From NCBI RefSeq assembly GCF_016802725.1, contig NC_052668.1:22004501-22068500 (forward strand): a stretch of DNA of 64,000 bases, in the 5' to 3' direction. The position numbers were made by a program, and so were the translations under genes. The notes under the pieces are model-generated. The model did not search any database, was not told the DNA's origin, and saw only the letters and a list, made by a program, of their open reading frames with translations. The DNA is from Solenopsis invicta. Its lineage: Eukaryota > Arthropoda > Insecta > Hymenoptera > Formicidae. Positions 1 to 12,300 of the stretch are shown piece by piece; the stretch's first letter is position 1, and the number at the start of each line of letters is the position of its first letter.

Positions 1-912
1 CACGGAGGAAGTTTAATTGGGACTTCGTTCGTAATAAGTTTTCGAAGTATTCGATGGTACGTGGAAGCCACCGTGCTTCAGACTCCCCTCGATTGCGCGC
101 CCGCTTTTTGAATTCACAATCGATAATTCGGTGCAGCGTAATATCCGCCCTAGAGGCGACCGGGTAATTCGCTCGGTCGTCTCGCAATTCCATTTACACG
201 ACGGCTTAACCCAAGGTTAATTCGATAGTAACATTAATCGTCGCGCCAACAACGATCGCTCTAACTAAACTGAAATTTTAGCAAATCGCGATGTGCACAG
301 ATAACAAAATCATTTCCGTTTGAGTCTAAATGGAATTACATATTCTGAAACTTTGAATCACCAGTTACCAAGAAACAGTCAATATACAAAAATAAAAACT
401 TGTTAAAAAGGAAACGCATGTTTCAATAAAATATCGGTTTAGAAAAAACTTATTTCAAATTGTTTGACGAAATGGGAGTCGATGAAAATCATTAATCTTA
501 TACGTAAACGCTTGAAAACTGTAATAACAAAAAAAAAATGCGTGATCTAAACGTCTTAAAAGCCATTAGTTGAAACGATACACATGCTAGATATTGAACG
601 ATGTCAATGCTTATTATCATGCTGCAGCTGAGACTATGAAGTGACAAAAGGGCTAAAATACTGTGGAGGGTTTGGTTAAACCGGCTGGAAGACTCGAGAA
701 ATCATTTTTTATGCTTTTCCCTCGCGCCTTTTCTCTCATTGCAGTCTAATTGCTCTGCTTACGTTCAATGGATGAGGCTCCTCGGTCACGTGTCCTCGCC
801 GTCGTTCGAATAGCTTCGTCGTAAAGTTTCTCTGTGCGTCTCGACGAGCTTAACAGTTGGAGAAACGTGCATTTGCGGTGCTGCGGCTTGCAAGACTTGA
901 ATGTCCATTCTC

Positions 913-940
913 GCACACATACATACACACACACACACAC
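913..940. repeat. CA-rich microsatellite
   Basis: CACACATACATA followed by (CA)n. It encodes the HTYIHTHTH run of a spurious plus-strand frame. Confidence 0.9.
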
Positions 941-3900
941 TCGAGGAACAGCTCACTGCCTTCACATTACAGTGCGCTGTTGCTTCGGTTATTCAGATTA
1001 TGCATCTGTACCGAACCGTATAAAGGACGTGGATATAGAAATTACGTCGTCGGCCACGTCGCATTAACGAGATATGAACATTACAAGATCGATTTCAAGC
1101 TCGTCTACGCGCGATTAACGTGGTTTAAATTACTTCTCGAACGCGATAAAAATACGCGCACAAATCTGGCAAGGTATCGGTACACAGAACACTCGGAGCA
1201 CATGTCGTTAGCTAAAATTAGTATTAACAATTGGAAGTTCTTCACTCCGCGAATCGATCGGTGTCTTTCCGTTTCGAAGTGCGGTTCGAATTTTATTCGT
1301 TCGCACCCACTGTTTACTGGAATCTCACCAGGTCAAAGGACATTGTTAGACTGCCGCGCGGTGAATCACATGTAGTTGCCATCGGCGCAGCATAGTTTTA
1401 ACAATAATACTACGTGACGCACGAGCGAAACAGAAGAATCGTGCTCCTCGTCGCGCCGCTCGGTTGATGTAACGACATCGAGGGCAACCGTGACGGGCGC
1501 GGCCTTCCGGATGCGACCGGATGTTGAACGAAGTCCATTACGAGCGGTAATCCTCCGCACGAAATCGCGTCGCGCAAAGTTCCCCGAATTCGATGGTAAA
1601 TCATGGCAAGCGCCGCCGCACCGCTGCTGCTTTTTCCCTTGACACGACAAAATTATTCAACAGATTTAGTAAGTGATTTACACTAATGTCGCTTAACTTT
1701 ACACTCAGTTTAACTTTCTATCTTTTTCTAATTCTAATTGAACTAGAAAGAGATAGAGAGCAAGTTAAGACAAGTTTAAAATTAAGTTGCATCGGTGCAA
1801 ATGGATCTTAAACGATTATATATTAAATAGGATAATTACTTATGTATATCACTAAGACACCTCGATCAATAGCGATTTTTTGAAAATGTTGGCTCCTCTA
1901 CTTCGAAATTAATATAAATGAAAATCGCTACAAGTTTTGAAAAATACACGTAACGATATGTACAAAGCATATTTATTTAATAAATTAAAGTCTGAAAAAT
2001 TGCAGGTTCATTTATCTTGTACCACTTACGTAACTGCTTACTTCGCTTCGCACAAATTTCATCTATCTTCTGCTTAATTTGCGCGTTCTCATATCATCTA
2101 CTATGCATCTTAACAATTTAGTAGACATAGCGCCCGGAGGAAAAAGAATCGTAATCTCACCACAGCGGAGATTTGAATGCCTCCGAAAATTCAATTTGTT
2201 GGATCTGGAAAATTGAATCTCATAACGTCGCGCGTTGTATTTCTAGATCAATAAGGGCACGAGAAGCAAATTTATAATTTTAATTAGGAATGTATAGAAA
2301 CACGGAAAAAAGGCCACGCGTCATAGAAGCATGAGCAGTGGGCATTGCGGTTTCAATTTGATAGCTTCTATGGATTATCGCGCGCTCATTCGTTACTCCA
2401 CCGCTGTAGTCGTACGTTTACGTAGGTGCCGCACTGACGACGCGCACACCATCGCAAAACTTTATGACAATAGATCGAACGAGCACGAATAGCCGGCAGG
2501 AAGCGCTCCTCGTCTGATTTGTGTGAATGAGTGTGCATGTGACTGTGTGTTTTACTCTCTGTCGTACATTGGACGCAGGTAACGAAGCGAATCGCCCTGC
2601 AGCTCCGTATCTATGACGAATGTATGCGCGTGCGGAATATCGCGTAGACTCGCCACATCTTCCTCCTTTGCCTCTGCTAAATTTTACGAACACTCTTTTG
2701 TTAATTTCGATTAATTTTATGCATCTCGCAGCTCGCCGATTGTCTTTTCGGAACGTACTAATACAGTTAACATTCGGGAAATTACCTTAGATTTAACCTT
2801 TTCCTATTTCTCCGTCGTTTATTTTATTCTTAACTTCGTTAAGATCCAGAACGAAACTTTCGGGACTTTGAGACTCTGAAGCTGAGAGTGATAGATGATG
2901 TTTAAATAAAAATGTCTTACTTTTTGCTATTAATCTCAAATGGACTTCTCTTTAACAGAAGTTTACATCAAGTGGTCATTACACAAAGATACGTGGGTAT
3001 GAAAAATTAAAGAATTCGTGAAATATTCGCACGCGCCTGAAAAATCCAAGGATAAAGCGAGATGAATCCGAATCGTGCCCAGTATTTTTACGGGAGACAG
3101 AGGAAGAAAACAGACGGCGTCGATCGATTCGATTACTCACGCGCTTAGGATTCCCTCGGTATCGGGAGCGCGTCGCTCGCCCGCTGTCGAATGTGCAACG
3201 CTACTGAATAAAGTGACCAAAATGTCGCTTCCGGTGTCGTTTTTTTCCCTTTTTTTTCCAAGGGTGCGCCGCACAATAACGATAACGATAATCACCGAGC
3301 GTGCGAGCGGCCGCATCTTACTTTACATTCACGGTGTATTACGCAATAAAAGGCGCACGGCGCGTAGGCGGGGGACGGTCGAGGGAAAATTGCAGCAAGG
3401 TACGATTGCGCACCGATATTCCCCGATCTCGACGAATAAGTCGAGTTGTGCAGGCTTAACTTTAATTTATAAACGATCGGTAATATCAGACAATAGTGAT
3501 CGAAACTAGTGGAAGTAACGGCGGGTAGCGCGCGATCGAAAGACTCGAGCGAGAGATTACTGGTGCGTGATAAAATCCACCGATCTAACTCGCAGTTTAC
3601 AATATATGCGCGATATGATTTTGCACGCATCGCTGAATCGTGAAACAACGGGAGGCTCGGTCCGCGCGCAGCGTTCGTATGAAAACCAGCGCCTGTGTGC
3701 GGTGGATTAATTCAGTTTTGTCTAACACCGTCCATCGCGTATTCTATTTTCGCGGCGGACGGAGTCCATCGGTCCGACAGAAAAATCGTGAGATTCGGCG
3801 GCCGGAGTATTCGTCGCGGGGCTCGGGGTTCAAATTGAAGTAATTAAAATCCGGGTACGCGCGGGGGTCACAGGAAAGTTGGCTATTGTCAGTCGAGAGC

Positions 3901-4803
3901 GTGCGCCTTGTTAAATTTCTCGGTCGAGCGGGATCCTTCGTCGCAAGTGGAGCGAAACGGATGGCCAATGGCCAATGATGACTCTAAACTCTCTCTTCGC
4001 CCCCTCTTTCTCCTCCCTCCGTCGAGCTCTACTCGCCGGTACGTACCGGCGCGCTTCCGATTCCCTTTCTGTCTCCTTTTTAAAAGCCCTTTTTCCCTCG
4101 TTCTCTTTTTTTCTCGTAAAGTTCGTGACTCACCAGACAGTTCTCTCTCGGAAAGGGGTTAAAAAAAAAAGGAGACAATAAGGGATGTATCTTTCAAGTT
4201 CGAGATTTTTCAGCAGTATCCTCGTTAGTATCGGGGCGACTGAACAGTTTTTGTTATTACGAGCGAAAAATACGCTAATATCTGTCTCTCGACAAATCAG
4301 GTGTTTCTTCCCAGATTTGTTGCTCTGTAAAAAAAACTTACTGTCGAAATAACATATAATAATTAAAAATAATATATTAATAGTTAACATGAAACGATTA
4401 CATTAATGTAATCTATCAATCTTTAATGAACTTTGTATTTTTTTAACCAGCTATTTTCATGTAATTAATGCTGCGAGTTAAAGATTACTTGAGCAATGTC
4501 TGCATTAAAAAATCCTATTTGGGAAAAGTAGTCCGCGGACAAACAAAGCGTCTGAGGAAAACGGGTTAATCGCGTTTATTTTTATTTTTAGTATGCCGTA
4601 TAAGTGCCATCGGGCGTGCAAATATTTAGCGAATACGTGTGCGTGAATAATACTTCGCGTTTCATGCAGGGATGCAGCGTTACATGCAGAGGGGAAAAAG
4701 TTAGACAAATATTAAAGGCAAACAGAGAAGAACCGGATTCGAAGCGCGCGGCGAACCCGTCCAGACCGGCGCGGCGCTCTCTTGCATCTGGACTCTTTCT
4801 ACT

Positions 4804-4848
4804 CTTTTCTCTCTCTCTCTCTTTTTCTCTTTCTGTCTCACTCTCTCG
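4804..4848. repeat. CT-rich tract
   Basis: Interrupted (CT)n with T-runs, on the plus strand. Confidence 0.85.
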
Positions 4849-5683
4849 TTTACCGACCCGTATCTCTGAGGCTAAAACTCCAACCACGATTTTAGCCACG
4901 ATGTCACTCTCTGATGATGCCTCGTTGCCTCGTAATGACTCTTCGCTCGTTGACGCGATATAATTTGAATCGCGGTATTCCGCGGAAAAACGAGAAGGAA
5001 ATTATGGCGGGAAGATACGTCGCAACAAGGAAGATGTATCGCGAACGAGGCAAGCTTTTGCTTTTTCTTCCATCTCCCCGTCTCTCTCGCTCTCTCGTTT
5101 TTTTTTCTCCTCGTTGCCGCCGTTGCCGCGGGTCTAAGGCGCATTTTCTGTCGTAAGCAGAAGCACTGTCAGGACATCCGGCGTCCGTGATACGTTTCCA
5201 ATATTTCATCGGCTCGTTTGCGTTATTTCGCTAGACAACTCGTCGATGCGAGATCGTCGGCTCTATGGTTCAGCTCCAGGTATCCACCCGCTTTTTATTC
5301 ACCATTGTCATTTTATTCCTTCTTTTTATAGGATCACTTTATATTATTACCTATGTTTGCAATGGCGTTCGTTACCAACGGCTCGTTAATCGAAATCGAA
5401 AAGTATCGAAGGTGTCAAGCGCCGTATAACTTTTGTTTCCAGCGTGAAAAAAAACATATATTTCGCGGATTACTTGTCTGTTACATATTGATAAGAGATT
5501 ATTATTAATAAACGGAAATGGCATTATTAACATTACAGTTATTACATGCGCGTACTTAATGGAGTTCAGTGCAATGAAACTTGAGTGATCGATAATTGGA
5601 GCAGCGAAATACAGTATTAGTCGGTGCGCCACGTTGCCAATGAATTAATTTGTCGTGCGTATGTGCGCGTGTATATGTAGCGC

Positions 5684-5685
<2 letters not shown>

Positions 5686-5745
<60 letters not shown>
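5686..5745. repeat. Perfect (GA)30 microsatellite
   Basis: Sixty bases of uninterrupted GA, the longest simple array in the window. It lies about 420 bp downstream of the FAM47-like stop codon and may fall in the 3' UTR, as (TC)n on the sense strand. Confidence 0.98.
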
Positions 5746-5749
<4 letters not shown>

Positions 5750-6162
5750 GGGCTGTTAATCCAATCTACACACCAAATCAGGAATGATGGGCCGGTAACC
5801 GTTCGCGCCTTTTAATGATCCATACATTTTAATTCGAGGTAGGAAAGCACCGGCGAGAAATTCTTGATTTCTACGTTACGCCGGACGGGCGCGAAACGCG
5901 ACGATCATTAGCAGAAAATTAGGTCTGGTAATTGAACGTTTGTCGAAATTTCCCCGGGAATTGTTCGCGATTGAAGCGTCCACGGCGGCAACACGGAGGT
6001 TAACCGTTCGCCGCATACAGGAAATGGGCGTTCTGCGCCGTGTCATCATGCGGTCGTATCGGTTACACCAACGTATTTGGCGCCAGTGTGCGTAGGCGCG
6101 ATGGCGAAACTTTGAGGGTTCATCGACAATTTCTTTCCACGCACCGATCTCTCCTGTTTCTG

Positions 6163-6327
6163 TTAATTACTCATCGACGAGACGAAACTCTGATGGGTGC
6201 TGCCGACCTTAAAGCCGCCAATTTGCTCGACATTCGTTTCCTGATACGCCTCGTGAATCTCGTCATCCACGGCGTGTTTCGCGGAATCGGTGGTCATTGC
6301 GATCATTAGCGCATCCGGCAGCGTAGC
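6163..6327 (-). CDS. Exon 5 (terminal) of the FAM47-like gene
   Basis: It is separated from exon 4 by a 70 bp intron ending TATATTTTCAG. It encodes 54 residues beginning ATLPDALMIAMTTDSAKHAV and ending ...QSFVSSMSN, then TAA. The join WFSEHSK/ATLPDALM is phase 0. The small intron and clean polypyrimidine acceptor make this junction one of the best in the model. Confidence 0.76.
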   Translation of the reverse strand, partial: ATLPDALMIAMTTDSAKHAVDDEIHEAYQETNVEQIGGFKVGSTHQSFVSSMSN

Positions 6328-9300
6328 CTGAAAATATAATGACGAGATAAAGAAGACAATTGTTTAGCATAAAAATTGCTGCTGAGGGCAAGCTCACTTT
6401 TGAATGTTCGCTGAACCATTTTGCGAAAGCCCTGACGCTCTCCAAGTGCGTTATACCCTTCCAGACTACGTCCATCGTCTCTAGATCCGACATCACGTTT
6501 TCGCATTGCAGCCATCTCTGTCTAACCCGATTTCTGGGCGGTACAAATTGAAGCTTCCAGGGTATCGCGCTGCCAAACGCCATTGTTTTGACTGGCTTGC
6601 TCTCGGCTTTGGCATCTTTGATCAGATGCTTCCTGGTCATAGCGAGTTCACCTGCGCCAGGACATTGTCTCGCTGCCGCTACTTCGTTAGGCACCATTGG
6701 CATTTCCCTTATCGACATCTATTTCGCAAACACAATCGAATGTTTTTCATAAAAAAAAGTTTTTGCTATAAATTTCAGCACGCGGAAAAGTCATTCTTGT
6801 GCTAAGAAAAGCCATCAATTTTTAATTTTCGATTTTTGAGTAACGGGTATATTTACACAAAATATGTTCTTGATAATAGTCTATTAATTAATTATTTGAA
6901 ACAAGTAATATTTACTTAAAATACACACAGAAAAACACATACTGTAAATTACTTGAATTAAGTAAATATTATCATAATTATAAATATTTCATGAGTTCAT
7001 ATACCCGCAAATCTTTCATAAGTTTATCGTAAACATTAAATTTATTCAAAATATATTCCAAGTCCTAATAATTTAATTTTCCGATTAAAAATATTATATT
7101 AAAATAAATATTCAATTTTGCTTCTTATTTTAATTTTTCTTCGATACAATTGTATAATATTCTTCAAAAGAGTATAAATTCTTTTTTGAGCATATGATAA
7201 CGAGTTTTTCTAAAATTTGTTACGAATGTGTTTTAATCCAATTATCAAGAAAATCTTTGTTAAAGATGATCAATGGTTATTAGAAGAAAAAGTAAATAAA
7301 TTGGGTAATTGCTTTTCTTAGTAATAAAATTGTTATCTGTACGCGTGTGTATGTATATGTATGCATCGCTCTCGGACATATTCAGATTGCAAAAATAAGA
7401 TCTTATAATAATCAGATTTCTGTCATTAATTTAACTGTGAATATTGCAGTTTTCTCTTTGGAACAAAAAATAACATTAATAACATTTTTTTTTCACGAGA
7501 AACTTCGATGAGTTTTATTTACGAGACGCAAACGCGCACACACAAACGGGCTAGCCTTCTAGTATCGCGCTGAAGTTATAATTCAAATCCCGCGTTGTGC
7601 GGTTCACCGCTCAAAGTGCGTGCTACCGTTGTTACATCATGCATCGCATTATGAGGTTACGCTGTTATAGGACTATCGCGTGCGCCCGCGTGAATGCATT
7701 TACGAGAGCCGCGATACTCTGTGCGCCCGTGCACTTTGTTACTATCTGTACCTCCATCGTCCTGCTAGCCTCGCCCGTAAAGTCAATTTCGAACATATCT
7801 CCGAGGACCTCCTCGTCTATGACTTTGTCGGAGTCGCCTAAACTGCGTAACCACTCACAGAAGTCACGGCATATCCTGTCCGTAATATTTCTGGCCCTCA
7901 TCTCAAGAGTGGCCTCGGGATCGTAGCCTTTGAGGTCGACTGCCGTTAAAGGACGCCAAGTGACAACCTGCGACGATCGGTGGGTTTCTTCGGTATTATA
8001 AGAAATGGCTTTCGTTGCATGGAGTTATAGGGAGGCGCGCGGGGCCGATAATATTATTTCGCGTTATCGTACCTTGCGTCGCGGTTTCCTCAAAAAGAGA
8101 GCATAAGGATTCGATCTGGCTTGACCTACTTTATGTTCATCTCCGCTCGTCGAAATGTCTTTGGTCGTCGGGGGATGCACCTGCGGGCGTATAAAAGCTT
8201 ACTCTCAACTAATAACTCTCGAACGGACAAAGCGGACTGTCTCCGAGCAACGATAAAATTCATAGTATTAAATGAGAGTCTTATATTTCTATTCTCGACT
8301 TATATAATCAATTTATTTAACATAAAAAATATATAACGTAGCGAGAATGTAATTTTTATTGAGTTAATTTTAATTAAAAGAAATTTAATTAAAATTACCT
8401 TGAAAATATAAGGGAGAGTTGTCAAATGCATACTTAAGTTATTTTTTATTATATTTTTCATTTGGTATACTGTACGCAAATAAATATTGGAAATTGTAAC
8501 TTAATGTTTATGTTTCTATAACAATATTTGACTTATCAACAAATTAATTTGTTAAAAGCTCTTTACAAGCATGCTGCAAAAGATATGATTTGAAAAACCT
8601 TACATCTAAATCATATTTATGGGTCTTCTAAATCGTATCACCTTTGAAGGCATCAAATTTATGATTGTAAATGGTTAAAAATATAAAAAATCATTAATTA
8701 ATATTTATTTTATTAATAATTTATGAGAGAAAGAGTTAAATATTTAATAATTAATAAATAACAATAAAAAATGAGAAAAGATGAAGACGTCAAATAAAAC
8801 TGGCAACTGGCTTGAATTTATTTTTGCAATCGACATATTTTTATTCATTTTTATGTATCAAATTATTAGTTTACTATTATCACACTCATTTTTACATTAA
8901 TATAATTTATTGTAATAAAATTTGTAAAAATACGATTTAGAAAACTTAATTAATTTTATAAAAATATCGATTTAATCTTTATAATAATTGCAAATTTATA
9001 TATACAATAAATGTACGATATTTTATAAAAATATGAAATTAATAAGAATTTAGGCGATCAATATCCTTTCAGCAATTCTCCCTTATAATGCTAAAAATTA
9101 AAAAATTACCAAGTCCATTAAAAAAAAAGTACATTTATTATAGCATTTATTGCAGAATATCTGGCATTTGCGTAAAACGTACGTACAATCAAATCGAAGG
9201 AAATCTCGCCTTCCGTCTCTTCTTCTTCTTTTTCTTCTTCCTTTTCTTCCGTTTCGTAATGCACCTCGGTCGCGAGATCTACTTTTCGTACAGCTCTTTT

Positions 9301-12300
9301 CGGGTACCAGGGCGACATGCCCAATAATGGGGCGACAAGATTGTAGGAATCGAGCGGTAGGATACGTCTCAGCAGTCGGGAATTGCAAGCTGGAGGCTGT
9401 TTCGCGGAGAAAATAAGGTCAGCTGGGAATTTATCGGGGTTCAAATAACGTTTCGACTCCGCCAGCAACTTCGTTAATCTCGCGGCTAGCTTAGCGCGTT
9501 TTTTTGCCGTTGCCGTGCTAGCATCGTGTTGTTTTATCACCCGCGAAGAGAACTCGTCTGCCAAGCTCTCTAACATGCTCGCGGTCGTCACATCTCCGCG
9601 ATTCGCTTTCTCTAAAAATTGCGAGACTTCGGCGATCGTCAACAGCGGTAGGTCCGCGCGCCCCTCTACTTTCGCAGAATCGAAGGAAGTCGACCCTTTC
9701 GCGGAATCTATCTCCTCCGAGAGGATTACCTTTCCTCGTCCACCTTCCTCCTCGCTTCGAGAAGTCTCGAACGTACGTCTCGTAGAATCCTTCAATAAAT
9801 CCTTGATGCTCGCGCAACTGTATCCTCTCTTCAATTCGCCCTTTTGGGCAGATTCTATGATTGGCGATATCAGTTGTTGCTGCGACTTAATTTTCAAGAG
9901 GGTTCTCGGGGTCTTCGAGCTCGTATCCTTCCCTACGCCAGTCTTTTCAGTTTTCGACCGGTCGCCGGTCGTTTTCGATGGCGGCCTTTCCTTCGTTGTG
10001 TCCGCAGTTTTCACGTTGTCGTAATATTCGTCGTCGGATTTCTCCTTCGTCAACACCGCGCTCTCCATGAGCGCGATTCGCGACTCCATGGTAGTTGGTT
10101 TCCTGTGTCTCAGAACCCTGAAAGGTTCCATGCTGGGTAGCAAGACAGTGGGCAGGTGGCAAGGTGCCATATTTTTGTATTGGGACGGATCATTGTCTAG
10201 CGCCAGGGGGGATGACGTCTCCTCGTCGGAGGTATGCGCCTCCGAGGATGAAATTTTTGATCGTTCGATATCCGACGATATCGAAATCAAGCTGGGAGTG
10301 GTTTTTAACCTCTTCGGATCTTTGGATATCAGGCTTTCAGTGGGTTTCGGTGTCTTACCCTTGGATTGATTTGGATCGATCTTTATCGAAATCTCCATGT
10401 CTTCTCGTTCCACTTGAAGCGACGGTGATGTTGATTTGCTCGACGCATCTTCAATCACTTTCGGATACCTCAGAGTTTCCTCTTCCTGGGAATACAATAT
10501 CTTTCGCAATTCCTCACGAAATTCCGCCGAAAGTCCGCCGGAACTGGACGATTCGCTGTCGTCTTTCGCATCAATTTCCGTTGGCAATGCCGCTCGCGAG
10601 GACACAACTTCGGTTTCGTTCGTCTTGTGCAGGGATTTATGCATGCAGGATAAACATCTGTCGCGGTTTCTGCGTCGAAAGCACGACACCCTAGGAATGG
10701 CGTCTAGGAGGTTCGCCGACTGGTTCTTCCAGGTTTCGTATTTAACGAACTTCGTGCTGAAGGCGGACTTCGCCAATGATTTCGCAGGAACGATAGAGGA
10801 TTTGCCGGAGCCCGATTTCAACCGCTTATATTTAACGCTCTGCTCTCCGATACTTACAGCCCACGTTTCTCTTAATCTCCTTTGCATTTCGCGGAAGAAA
10901 GGAAATTCTGGGCTGCGGGTCCCGGATTCAGGACTCTCGCTCTCGGCCACGTCTGACTTGTCTGTATCTACTATTGATCTGTCGGTGGAAGCGCGCGATC
11001 TCACCGACGACGTTTCCTCCCACACTTCGGGTTTGAAATTCAGATTTTTGTTAAGCGTCAAGCGCTTCAATGCCTTATACGCGCATCGTTGCGAATAATT
11101 CAAGAATTCCCGCGTTCTGTTATCGACCGTCTGCTCCAATTGCATTTGAAGATGATGAGGCACCGTATTTCGTCATTTTGATTCATTGAACTTTTCCTGA
11201 ATTTCAGGAGCCTCTACATTCAACGATGTATTTATTACTTTGTCGGATGTTGCTTTAACTATATCTTGGGGCTGAAACGATAATGTGGTTTTCAGTGCAT
11301 CTTTCATGATCGTTCTTTTCTTCATCGATTTTCCTCCGAGAGAAAATTTAAATTTTGATATACGAACGTCAGATTTTAAATTGTACTGCTTATCTAACGT
11401 ATCATTTTTCTTATCTTTAGGTTCAACTTCTACAATTTCACTTGTAGCTAAATCAGTAACATTATTCGAGTGATATTCCGACTCCTTTTGTGGAACAATA
11501 ACCCTTTTAATAATCTTCTTGCTCTTGACAGAAGTTACTCTGTTCTTATCTTTGTCATATTTAGATGCATCCTGCATATGCGGCAATTTGTTCAATTTCT
11601 CTCCCGACGACACGCTTGCTCTCGGGTCTTCCGTCAAATATCTTTCGATATCGTCGTCGAAAATTTTCACCGCGGGTTCGTGCCTGTGAAAGGGACACGT
11701 CTTCTTTGAATACACCCTTCCATCTCTCGATCCGTCATGTGGTGTGATAGAATTTTTGAAAGGAACATCAAGGGACTCCGATTCTTTATGCGAATCCACT
11801 TTTTTGATCGTAGATTTATTCTGAATAGCAAAAAGCGCGTGTTGTTCCCCTGCGTTCGTTCTAGCGTTCATGACTGCGTCATTTTTCGGTGATTTTTTTA
11901 ATGGCGTGGGAGGAGAGATCTTAACTATTGGTTCTCTTACGTTTGGGAGACCACTTTCGTCGTCTCTTGTTAAAGAAACGTCTGGGGATTTAGGATCTAC
12001 GAGAAGTACGTTCTTATCTAAGCCTTGAGGAACGGAAGAAGCATTAAAATCTACGATATCTCGAAAATTTGTTTCAAAATCGCGCAAAACAGGAATTATA
12101 GGAAGATGAGATGATTTTGGAAAGGAATTTCTTACTCTAATCAACCTTTTTTCTTCATCGTCGCAAAATTTCTTCCAATACTCCTTTGATTTAGGAAAAG
12201 GACGTTCCCATCTAAAGTAAGGTTATATATTATATACGACAAATTATATATTAATTTATAATAGTAATAATTTGATGGAATATAATAGAGATTTATTTAA

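Larger units (their letters stand above)
1..6162. other. Non-coding left flank
   Basis: No exon I can support. Open frames up to 172 codons (857-1375 plus) have random-looking translations and lack convincing splice or start context. The end nearest the gene probably holds the 3' UTR of the FAM47-like gene, whose candidate poly(A) signals lie at 5.3 and 5.8 kb. Other contents are the CA, CT and GA arrays listed separately. Confidence 0.6.

Noticed and set aside
9515..11098. Several plus-strand frames of 98-220 codons
   Set aside because: They are antisense shadows of exon 2 of the FAM47-like gene.
11173..11175. TGA as a selenocysteine codon
   Set aside because: Several insect lineages, including the hymenopterans examined, have lost selenoprotein machinery; the surrounding residues are low-complexity with no redox motif, and no SECIS-like element was noticed.
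11173..12144. Two independent adjacent single-exon genes (323 and 681 codons)
   Set aside because: They share one reading frame, and the spliced ends on both sides join in phase, so one gene with an internal stop is simpler. A dicistronic mRNA is kept only as an alternative.
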